From the NCBI RefSeq assembly GCF_007992435.1, contig NZ_BKAG01000056.1, positions 1-43,666 on the forward strand: 43,666 bases of DNA, read 5' to 3'. A program made the translations under genes and the position numbers. Positions 32,901 to 40,571 of this stretch are shown one piece after another. Within the stretch, counting starts at the first letter, position 1; each line of letters begins with the position of its first letter. The stretch comes from Prosthecobacter gellanilyticus (GTDB lineage Bacteria > Verrucomicrobiota > Verrucomicrobiia > Verrucomicrobiales > Verrucomicrobiaceae). The notes below the pieces were generated by a model. The model did no database searches. It worked only from the letters and a program-made list of their open reading frames with translations, and had not been told where the DNA came from.

Positions 32901-35900
32901 CTGGAGATCTCCCAGTGCACCATCTCTGGCAATACTTCAGGCACCCTGCTGGGCGGTGCCATCGGCGTGGGGTCAGGCACCCTGACACTCAAAGACAGCA
33001 CCCTGCTGGAAAACGGCACCGGTGGCAAAGGCAGCGCTCTGTTCATGACCGGTGGCACGGCCATGGTGAGCCAGTGCACCTTTGAGGGAAATGCCGCCGG
33101 AGCGGTGAAACTCAGACCTGTCGATATCTCCAACATACCAGTCCTGAGCCTCACTCACTGCACGATCACCCGCAATGCCTCATTGGACGGCGGTGGCGGC
33201 CTCCTGATCGCGGGCGCCACAGCTCCGGTCATCAGCTTGCACAATACCCTCATCGCGGGCAACACGGGCTCTCTAGGCTGCCCGGACATCAGCAATCTCG
33301 ACAATGCCCCCATCACCCGCAGCGGAACCAATATCATCGGCAAAAATGACGGTGCTGAAGCCGTTTTTGCCCCCGGCTTGCCGAATGCTGCTGGCGACTA
33401 TGTGGGCACTGGGGCAGCACCGGTGGATCCTTTGTTAGGCGCGCTGGCCAGCAATGGTGGAGCCACCTTCACCTGCCTGCCTCTGGCTGGCAGCCCGGCC
33501 ATCGACCACGCCTCAGGAACAATCCCCACTTCCGACCAGCGCGGCCTGTCCCGCCCACGAGATGGGAATGGCGACAACACCTTCGTGGCAGACATCGGCG
33601 CGGTCGAGATCGGCCCCCCGGGAGTGTATCAAGTCACCACCCTCGCGGACGAACTGGACACACCTCCGGGGGCCAGTTTGTCCCTGCGTGAGGCCGTGCG
33701 TGACGCACCTGCGGGAGCCGTCATCACCTTTGCCCCGGCGCTGTCGGGCAAGACCCTCATCCTCGATTCAGTGAAGGGGGAAATAGCTCCCACCAGAGCC
33801 GTGATCATTGATGCCTCTGCGCTGCCGGACGGGCTGATCCTGGATGGAGGCCCGGGGACAAACCGACATTTTTTTGTCACTGCAACAGCGGGTTCATTTG
33901 AGCTGAGGCACCTCACCCTCACCGGAGGCGGTGGCACAGGGACGTCCAACAGCGGCTTCGGCGGCGCCTTCCTCAGCATTGTACCGACCACTCTGGTGGA
34001 CTGCACCTTCCGGGGCAATCAATCCACGAATCGTGGAGGTGCCGTCGTCGTGGCTAGCGCGACGGCGCAGTTCACCCGCTGCACGTTTCACGACAATCTA
34101 AGTTCAGCCAATCTCGGTGGTGCACTTTATCTCCAGACCTCAGTCGCCGTGCTGGACCACTGCACCCTGACCCGCAATCACTCGGGAGGTGGAGATGGCG
34201 GAGCGATCTTCACCTCCCAAGGCACCTACCTGACCCTGACCCACTGCACCATCGCCGGAAACACCTCCAGCGACAGCAATGGCGGCATCTCCGTCTTTGG
34301 TCAGGCAGGGGATAGGCTCACCCTGACCTCCACCGTCCTGGCCGGGAACCTGGGGCAGGATCTGCGGCTTTATAATGTATTTCCCACACCTGGCAGTGGT
34401 GGTGGCAATGTGCTGGGTTTGGATGACTTCTTCGTCAACTACAACCAGCCCACAGACACCCGCAATGTCACCGCCAGCCAGCTCAATCTGGCGGAGCTGG
34501 GCCGCTACGGCGGCCTCACGGATACCATGCCGCCCATGCCCGGCAGCCCGGCTCTTGACCGTGCCACCAGTTCCACCGCCACCGCCGACCAGCGTGGCTT
34601 TGCACGCAACTTCGACGGTGATTTTAATGGCAGCGCGGTCTCTGACAGCGGCGCGGCGGAGTCCTTCATCGTGCGGACAAACAGCTTTAATGACGAATTC
34701 AACACCCCTTCCGGGACTTCCGTTTCCCTGCGCGAGGCCATCCGCGACGCCCCTGTCGGAGCCGTGGTCACCAGCACCGTCAATGGCAGTTCGGTTTTCC
34801 GGGAGGAACTGGTCCTGGACAAGCCGCTGATCCTGGCCGGCAATGCGGTGACCTGGAGCATTGCCCCCACTTCCTTACGCGTCTTTTACGTGGCCCCAGG
34901 GGCGCAGGTGCATATGCACCGCATCTCCATTCCAGGGACTGGTCCCAGCTTCGGTGGCACCGGCACGGGTGCCGTGGCGAGCGGCAAAGGGGGTACGATC
35001 CTCAACCAGGGCGTGCTCTCCATGACCCACTGCACCCTGGAATTTGGGAAAGCGGACTATGGCGGCGCGATCGCCAACGGCATGGCCCCCACTCCCAGCA
35101 CCCTGGTCATGCGCCGCTGCAACTTGGGTGCAAACTCCGCCACCGCCTACGGCGGCGCGCTGTACAATGCCTCCGCCAGTGGCGGCGCGGCCACCGTCAT
35201 CCTGGAAAACTGCCGCATTTACAGCAACACCTCCGGCCGGCACGGCGGCGCTTTGGTGAACACGGCCGGCAATGGCCTTGCCAGCATGACCCTGCTGCAC
35301 TGCACCGTGGTGGGCAACAGCGCGGTCGCCAGCGGCGGCGGCCTGCACACCTTCTCCACCGGCACCAGCACCACTGCGGTGACGACCACCCTCACCTCAA
35401 GCATCATCGCCGGCAACACCGCCCCCCAGGGCCCGGACGTGCAGTTGAACTCCGGCGCCGTCTCCAGCCTGACCAATCTCATCGGCGTGGCGGACAGCGG
35501 CGGGGGCGGCCTGCTGACCGGCGGCACCAATCTCACCGGCACCCTGGCCGCACCGCTGTCTCCCGGCCTTTTGTTCCACCCACCGCGTGTCAACTCTCTG
35601 CAGCCTCTTCTCGGCAGCCCCGTGATTGATGCCGCTGACCCCGCTGCCGCCAGCACTCTGGTGGTGGATAACCTCCGGCAGATTCGCGTGGTGGATGGCG
35701 ACCTCAATGGCACCGCCCTGCCGGACATTGGCGCGGTGGAGGCGGTCGCGGTCAAGGTCACCACCGCCGCCGACGAACTCGACACTCCCGCCGGTGCTAA
35801 TGTGTCCCTGCGCGAGGCGATCCGCGACACCACGGCCAGCAGTGCCATCATCCGCCTGGACCCCGCGCTCAGCGGCCAGACCTTGACTCTGGATGCCGCG

Positions 35901-38900
35901 AAAGGGCAGATCACCGCGGGAAACAATCTTCTCCTGGACGCCAGCGCGTTGCCCGCGGGGTTCACCATTGACGCCGGCTCCGGGGCCAACCGCATCTTTC
36001 AAACCAGCGGCACGGTGCGCCTGGCCGGCCTGACTCTCCAGGGCGGCGAAGCCGGCTCTGACGGCGGCGGCGCCATCCTCATGACCGGGGGAAGCCTCAC
36101 CCTGGAGCGCTGTGTGGTGCGTGGCAACACCACCACCGGCAGCGGCGGTGCCCTGAACGTGACCGGAGGCACGTTGCTCACGCTGAACCAGTGCAGCTTT
36201 TCCGGCAACTCCTGCACCGGCGGTTCGTCCTTGGGCGGCGCGGTGAACTCGTTGGCCAGCAACATCCGCTTCGTTATGACCGAATCCAGTTTCACCAGCA
36301 ACACCGCCAACGTGAGCGGCGGGGCCATTCTATTGGAAACCAGTCGTGACCCAGCCAACCTCATCCGCCAGTGCACGGTGGCTGGCAACCGGGCCGCCGG
36401 CAGCGGCGGCGGGATCCGCATCGTCAACGCCACAGCGACCGTGCAGCAATGCACGATCACTGGCAATGAGGGTGTCAATGGCAGCGGCGGCGGTCTCCAG
36501 GGGACGAGTAATTCCACTATGTCCATGCTGAACTGCGTGGTGGCGGGCAACCGCGCCCCCACGGGTCCGGATCTGGCCAGTTTGGATTCAACCGTGACCA
36601 CCCGTTCCGGCGCCAATGTCATCGGCCAGAACAAGGACGTGAGCACGCTCTTCCCCGCCCCTGCCGTCCCCGGTGCCGCCAATGCCAACGGCGACTATGT
36701 GGGCACCGCCGCCGCGCCCCTGGATGCCCTGCTGGCACCCGCCGGCAACTATGGCGGCCCCGCCCTGGTTCAGACCTGCCCCCCCATGCCCGGCAGCCCC
36801 GCCCTGGATCGGGCGGTGGGCACCAGCCTGACCACCGATGCCCGCGGCGCCGGCTTCTCCCGCGTGGTGGACGGCGACTCCGATGGCACCGCCCGTGCGG
36901 ACATCGGCGCGGCGGAGGCCGTGATGGTGCGGGTGGATGTGGCCAACGACGAACTGGATGTTCCCGCCGGTGTCAATGACGTGTCTCTGCGCGAGGCCGT
37001 CCGCGATGCTCCGGAAGGCGCCGTCATCAGCTTCGCCCCGGCACTTTCCGGGCAGACGCTCACGCTGACGGCGGGGGAGCTTTTCCCTTCCCGTTCCGTT
37101 ATCCTAAACGGCAGCGGGCTGGCAGCGCTGGTGAACCTGACTGCGACAAGTGGCAGCCGTATTCTCAACATCTCCTCCGGCGTGTCCGTCGGCCTGTCTC
37201 ACCTGCGCCTTCGGGACTGCAGCCTCGCAGGCTCAGGCGCGGCGATCCTCAATGCGGGCATGCTTGGCCTCGCGGACTGTGAGTTCATCAACAACACCGC
37301 CGTCACCTCGGGCGGGGCCATCCGCCATGCACCTGGCAGCGGCAGCAGCCACCTGCGGGCGGAGCGCTGCCTGTTTTCTGGCAATGTGTCCTCAGCCAGC
37401 GATGGCGGCGCCATCGACGGGGTCTCCGACCTCGCACAAAACCCTGTGCGATTGCTGCTTGAAGACTGTCGTTTCACGGGCAACACCGCGCTGGCACTGG
37501 GGGGAGCGGTGGAATGCAGCAGCAACGGAGGCGCGTCCATGACCTTGAAAGTCCTGCGCAGCACCTTCACCAGCAATACCGGATACAGGGGCGGGGGGCT
37601 GTATGTCGCCACTGGCGGCGCTGGCTCCGTAGGAACGGTGTCCGTGGATGCCTGCACCTTTTACGATAACAAAGCCCCGGGCTATTCGGGCGGCGGGCTC
37701 GGAGTCGGAGCCTTCGGTGGCGGCAAACTGACTACCGTGGTCAGCCAGTGCACCTTTGCCCAGAACAGCTCCGGGCCGGTGAGTGGTGGCGCGGTGATGA
37801 ACGATGGATTTGACCCCGGCTCCAGCAGTCTGCTCACCCTGCGGCGCTGCACCCTGGCGGGGAACACCACCACCCACGCCCAGGGCGGCGGCACCTCCAT
37901 TGACGGCTACAACTCCGGCAGCGCCACCACCGTTCTCGACGGCTGCCTCATCGCCGGAAACACCTCCGCCAGCACGGCCATGGATGTGGGCCGTTTTAAT
38001 GGCGCGGTGGTCACCAGCCTGGGGAACAACCTCATCGGCAACATCACCGGCACCTCCAATGTCACCTGGCTGGGCACTGACCTAACCGGCACCGCCGCGG
38101 TTCCTTTGAACCCCATGCTTGCCTCCCTGGGCGACTACGGCGGCCCCACCCAGACCATGCCGCCGCTGCCCGGCAGCCCGGCGCGGAACCCCGTGGGCGG
38201 CACCTCCGCAGCCATCGTGGGCATGCTCAGAGACCAGCGCGGCGGCGTGCGGCTCCAGGGTGAGACCATGGACATCGGCTCCGTGGAGACCACCGCGGAG
38301 GATGCACCGGGCACGATCGCCTTTGGCGCGCCGGTGGTGCGTGTGCAGGAGGGAACCACCGCCCTAGTGCCCGTTTACCGCACCGCGGGAACCATCGGCA
38401 CGGTCACCGTCAGCTATGCCTCCCAGTCCGCCGGCCTGGGCACCGGCTTTGCCACCCCACCGGAGGATTACACCGCTGTCAGCGGCACCCTCACCTTCGC
38501 GCCAGGAGATACGGTCAAGACCATCTCCATCACCGCCGCCACGGATGCCCCCACGCTGAAGGAACCGCATGAAAGCTTCACCCTCACGCTTTCCAATGTC
38601 ACCGGCGGCGCCAGCCCGGGCGCGCAAAGCAGCACCACCGTGCGCATCCTGGATTCCGTGGATGCGGCGGTCCCCACCCTGGTGCTGACCACACCCAAGG
38701 CCAACGCCATCTTCCTGGAGGCCAACGGCACCGGCGTCAGCGTCACCGGCAGCGCCAAGGACGACAAGGGCGTGCAGGCCGTGCAGGTGCAGCTCAATGG
38801 CGGTGCGTTTGTGGATGCGGTGCTCGCCCCCTCCACCACCAGCACCATGCCCACCTTTGCCCTGACCGTGACGGCCGTGCCGGGTGTGAACACCCTGGTG

Positions 38901-39494
38901 GTGCGCTCCGTGGATGAAAAGGGCAAGATCTCCGCCCTGCAAAAGCGCAGCTTTACCTATCGCGTCATCCGCCCGCTGATCACGTCGGTCTCAGGCGGTG
39001 AGGCCGGCGTCGTTGGCACCATCACCCGGCCCGCGGCGGTGGACAAAACGGTGCCTAACAGTTTGTATGTGGGCATGACCTACAAGGTCACCGCCACGCC
39101 AAAGCCAGGCTACCTGTTCGGTGGCTGGTATTATTCGTTTCCTACACCGCCCCCAGGCATGCCCCGGCTCACCCTCGCGGACATCGGCCTCACTGCCGCC
39201 AGTCTTGAACTGCCTGCGCTGAGCTTCATCATGCAGCCTGGCCTGACGCTAACGGCGAATTTTTCCCCCAACGTTCAACCTGACACCATCGGGATTTACA
39301 CGGGCCTGATCCTGCCGTCCTCCACAAAGCCCGCACCGGGCGGCACTTCCGCTAAAAACGACACCACCGGTCTCTTCACCGCCACGCTCGCCTCCACCGG
39401 CGCCTTCAGCGGCACCCTGAAAATTGACGGGGCCAGCCTGCCCTTCGCCGGCACCACGAACACGGCCGGGGAACAATCACGCCCGGGGGAATAG
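29976..39494 (+). CDS. Giant secreted parallel beta-helix surface protein, frameshifted near 3' end
   Basis: 3172 residues before a premature TAG. A signal peptide (SQRFLLLPLLVLSGLL, cleavage after LHA) is followed by a beta-sandwich-like region (to about 30620) and two Ig-like repeats (30622-31195) with PVTFTATVTP and SVTFTATVTP. Six beta-helix blocks follow, most opening with SLREA(I/V/L)RDA and closing with LGxYGGxTxTMPPxPGSPA and TDQRG ... DIGAxE (CSLREA and choice-of-anchor Q type). A Calx-beta domain is at about 38318-38660, then Ig-like and Flg_new-type repeats. Polysaccharide binding or adhesion is likely. The C-terminal module continues in another frame from about 39470. ATG at 29976 is preferred over 29922. 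Confidence 0.85.
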   Translation: MVFFTSQRFLLLPLLVLSGLLATSLHAGTWTVQPWTGDASTGIINGETQWAYHFGSATAATVNGVSVPGFAGPPPVNVAGQFDLTGAQFVLNPDPNNLTSLGGTSSAIMGGSFFYGGLPSTNLTVKAASLQAGGQYVVSFYSVGWDGPTDPRLIKFVSGTDEMAIDQNLYGENFGLRADYAFTAGAGDQALRVDMNNAFNRTFHVYAVALRKVAIQTNVTLTSSANPAVPGASVTFTATVTPVSGGGTPTGNVVFKDGATTLNTATLNAGGVATYTTSALSEASHDITATYVGSTTYHRKVSPTLTQVVSKINTNVSLGSSANPVLPGTPVTFTATVTPLTSGSTPTGIVTFFDGGTPIGGPLALDGAGSAAFTTSALTAGLHNITASYGGNTIYNTSVSGLLPQSIAGTYTVTTTAAAGAGSLAQILTDASPGSFVVFHASLAGQSVQMPASEIILDKDVTIDAAALTGGIILQGGGTNRLFYIQAGKTAIFKGLTLTGGGGAGAANTLRGGAVLSAGTLTLEDCVLRGNTASLGGALASGYSTQNTSLTVRRCRFIGNSAAAGYGGALMNLCLNSTTAQALVEDSTFTGNTASGAGAAIYNSGNTGTSSLQLRTSTIQGNSNSSPLIGGSVLNYSNNVTGTANMTVDQCTITGNTAAASGGGLLNAAYDTTAGSPTGPASLTITHCTVVGNAARSGGGLFSQGAPAVTTVTSSIIAGNTSVQDGRDVRLVSGTVTSQGGNLIGSTTDSQITWQGTDLTGTDAAPLNPKLAPIGSYGGLTATMPPASGSPALDSAPTPVFPTDQRGLPRVVDGDQNGTASADIGAAESSFMRVDVATDELDVPAGAGDVSLREALRDAPDGAIITFAPGLSGTTLNLAAGLGSLQPTKSVLVDATSLPGGFTIRREPGGPRLFQVGAGVGLSLKNLFLTGAVTTLADAGGAIFNLGGSVSLEKCIITGHNSSAGGGAMYLSSGSLEISQCTISGNTSGTLLGGAIGVGSGTLTLKDSTLLENGTGGKGSALFMTGGTAMVSQCTFEGNAAGAVKLRPVDISNIPVLSLTHCTITRNASLDGGGGLLIAGATAPVISLHNTLIAGNTGSLGCPDISNLDNAPITRSGTNIIGKNDGAEAVFAPGLPNAAGDYVGTGAAPVDPLLGALASNGGATFTCLPLAGSPAIDHASGTIPTSDQRGLSRPRDGNGDNTFVADIGAVEIGPPGVYQVTTLADELDTPPGASLSLREAVRDAPAGAVITFAPALSGKTLILDSVKGEIAPTRAVIIDASALPDGLILDGGPGTNRHFFVTATAGSFELRHLTLTGGGGTGTSNSGFGGAFLSIVPTTLVDCTFRGNQSTNRGGAVVVASATAQFTRCTFHDNLSSANLGGALYLQTSVAVLDHCTLTRNHSGGGDGGAIFTSQGTYLTLTHCTIAGNTSSDSNGGISVFGQAGDRLTLTSTVLAGNLGQDLRLYNVFPTPGSGGGNVLGLDDFFVNYNQPTDTRNVTASQLNLAELGRYGGLTDTMPPMPGSPALDRATSSTATADQRGFARNFDGDFNGSAVSDSGAAESFIVRTNSFNDEFNTPSGTSVSLREAIRDAPVGAVVTSTVNGSSVFREELVLDKPLILAGNAVTWSIAPTSLRVFYVAPGAQVHMHRISIPGTGPSFGGTGTGAVASGKGGTILNQGVLSMTHCTLEFGKADYGGAIANGMAPTPSTLVMRRCNLGANSATAYGGALYNASASGGAATVILENCRIYSNTSGRHGGALVNTAGNGLASMTLLHCTVVGNSAVASGGGLHTFSTGTSTTAVTTTLTSSIIAGNTAPQGPDVQLNSGAVSSLTNLIGVADSGGGGLLTGGTNLTGTLAAPLSPGLLFHPPRVNSLQPLLGSPVIDAADPAAASTLVVDNLRQIRVVDGDLNGTALPDIGAVEAVAVKVTTAADELDTPAGANVSLREAIRDTTASSAIIRLDPALSGQTLTLDAAKGQITAGNNLLLDASALPAGFTIDAGSGANRIFQTSGTVRLAGLTLQGGEAGSDGGGAILMTGGSLTLERCVVRGNTTTGSGGALNVTGGTLLTLNQCSFSGNSCTGGSSLGGAVNSLASNIRFVMTESSFTSNTANVSGGAILLETSRDPANLIRQCTVAGNRAAGSGGGIRIVNATATVQQCTITGNEGVNGSGGGLQGTSNSTMSMLNCVVAGNRAPTGPDLASLDSTVTTRSGANVIGQNKDVSTLFPAPAVPGAANANGDYVGTAAAPLDALLAPAGNYGGPALVQTCPPMPGSPALDRAVGTSLTTDARGAGFSRVVDGDSDGTARADIGAAEAVMVRVDVANDELDVPAGVNDVSLREAVRDAPEGAVISFAPALSGQTLTLTAGELFPSRSVILNGSGLAALVNLTATSGSRILNISSGVSVGLSHLRLRDCSLAGSGAAILNAGMLGLADCEFINNTAVTSGGAIRHAPGSGSSHLRAERCLFSGNVSSASDGGAIDGVSDLAQNPVRLLLEDCRFTGNTALALGGAVECSSNGGASMTLKVLRSTFTSNTGYRGGGLYVATGGAGSVGTVSVDACTFYDNKAPGYSGGGLGVGAFGGGKLTTVVSQCTFAQNSSGPVSGGAVMNDGFDPGSSSLLTLRRCTLAGNTTTHAQGGGTSIDGYNSGSATTVLDGCLIAGNTSASTAMDVGRFNGAVVTSLGNNLIGNITGTSNVTWLGTDLTGTAAVPLNPMLASLGDYGGPTQTMPPLPGSPARNPVGGTSAAIVGMLRDQRGGVRLQGETMDIGSVETTAEDAPGTIAFGAPVVRVQEGTTALVPVYRTAGTIGTVTVSYASQSAGLGTGFATPPEDYTAVSGTLTFAPGDTVKTISITAATDAPTLKEPHESFTLTLSNVTGGASPGAQSSTTVRILDSVDAAVPTLVLTTPKANAIFLEANGTGVSVTGSAKDDKGVQAVQVQLNGGAFVDAVLAPSTTSTMPTFALTVTAVPGVNTLVVRSVDEKGKISALQKRSFTYRVIRPLITSVSGGEAGVVGTITRPAAVDKTVPNSLYVGMTYKVTATPKPGYLFGGWYYSFPTPPPGMPRLTLADIGLTAASLELPALSFIMQPGLTLTANFSPNVQPDTIGIYTGLILPSSTKPAPGGTSAKNDTTGLFTATLASTGAFSGTLKIDGASLPFAGTTNTAGEQSRPGE
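32469..38290 (+). repeat. Five tandem beta-helix modules within the giant gene
   Basis: Coding repeats of about 1.05-1.36 kb begin near 32469, 33624, 34671, 35751 and 36927, each starting with a (D/N)ELD(V/T)P-like stretch and SLREA. A divergent sixth copy without that opening precedes them at about 31200. Modules share the closing DQRG/DGD-NGTA/DIGAxE block. Divergence between copies is substantial, so duplication is not recent. Confidence 0.8.
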
Positions 39495-40513
39495 ATGGCG
39501 CCCGCTTCGGAACCGCCCGCACGCACACGCTGACTCTTCTGCGCAAGGGCAAGCCCGACCTCGTGCTGGGCCTGATGGCCTTCTCCAACAATAGAGAAGC
39601 CTCCACCATCGAGGGCACCCTGACGCAAAAGCAAAACGGCACAGGCACCATCCTGACGGTGTCCACCTTCACCGCAAGCCGTGCCAAATACAGCGCCAAG
39701 ATCAAGGTGCCGGCCACCCTCATGACGGGCACCAGCCAGCGGTTTAACGTGATCCTTCCCTCTGTGCCGCAGGACGGCCTGCCCGCCAGCAAATATCCCC
39801 CGGGGACCGGCATCGGCTCCATGATCCTGGGTTCTGATGGCACCGCCAAGTTCGCCGGCATCCTGGCCGACAACACCCCCTTCACCGCCAGCGCCGCGCT
39901 TTCCCCTGCCAATCAGGCTCCCCTCTTCGTCTCCCTTTACACGAACAAGGGCCACCTTGCCGGCACTGTCAACGTCCTGCCCTCCAACAATCCGGGCTAT
40001 GACACCTACGGCGTGAACTACCTCTGGAACCGCCCCGCGCAGCCGCCCCCCGCCAAGGTGCAGTGGTACCCCGAGGGCTGGCCCAACGGCATCATCCTGG
40101 ACATGGTGGGCGCGCAATACAAAGTCCCCGCCGCCACCCTGAACCAGAGCGTCATCCCCGGTCTCGGCCCGGTCCATTCCACCAACGGCAACGCCACCCT
40201 CACCTTCATGGACGGCCTGCTCAGTTCCACGCGCAACTACGCCGTCAACATCACGACCAAAGACGCCGTCACTCCCCTGCCCCTGAAGACCAAGGACTTC
40301 ACCCTCACCCTGACCAAAACCACCGGCGAGATCAGCGGCACCTTCACCCATACCGACACCAAAAAGCCCGCCTTCAAAGCCACCACCATCCAGAAGCCCG
40401 GCGACTACCAAGGCACCTATGGCTTCTTCATGAGCGTCCCGCCTGACAAAACGAGCACGAATGGCGAGGGAGGATCGGTCATGCTGCTGCCAGGCGCATT
40501 GGCTGCGCCCTGA
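39470..40513 (+). pseudogene. C-terminal module of the giant surface protein, in a shifted frame
   Basis: Frame +2 is open from about 39470 to a TGA at 40513 and reads GTITPGGIDGARFGTART then LTLLRKGKPDLVLGL, a natural continuation of the giant protein's ...SLPFAGTTNTAG. The junction is the run GGCCGGGGAAC (39464-39474): one extra G (five instead of four) would restore a single 3512-residue protein ending GGSVMLLPGALAAP. The module is beta-rich with no recognised catalytic site. GTG at 39563 could in principle start it alone but would lack an export signal, so this is treated as a separated piece of the upstream gene. Confidence 0.75.
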
Positions 40514-40571
40514 AAGGCGCTCACCACCCCTGTTTTCAAATTCAAATCCGTCCTCAACGAACCTTCCCCCC

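Noticed and set aside
39563..40513. Independent 316-residue gene starting at GTG 39563
   Set aside because: The frame is open and family-like upstream to about 39470 and joins the giant protein smoothly with a one-base change; alone it would lack an export signal.
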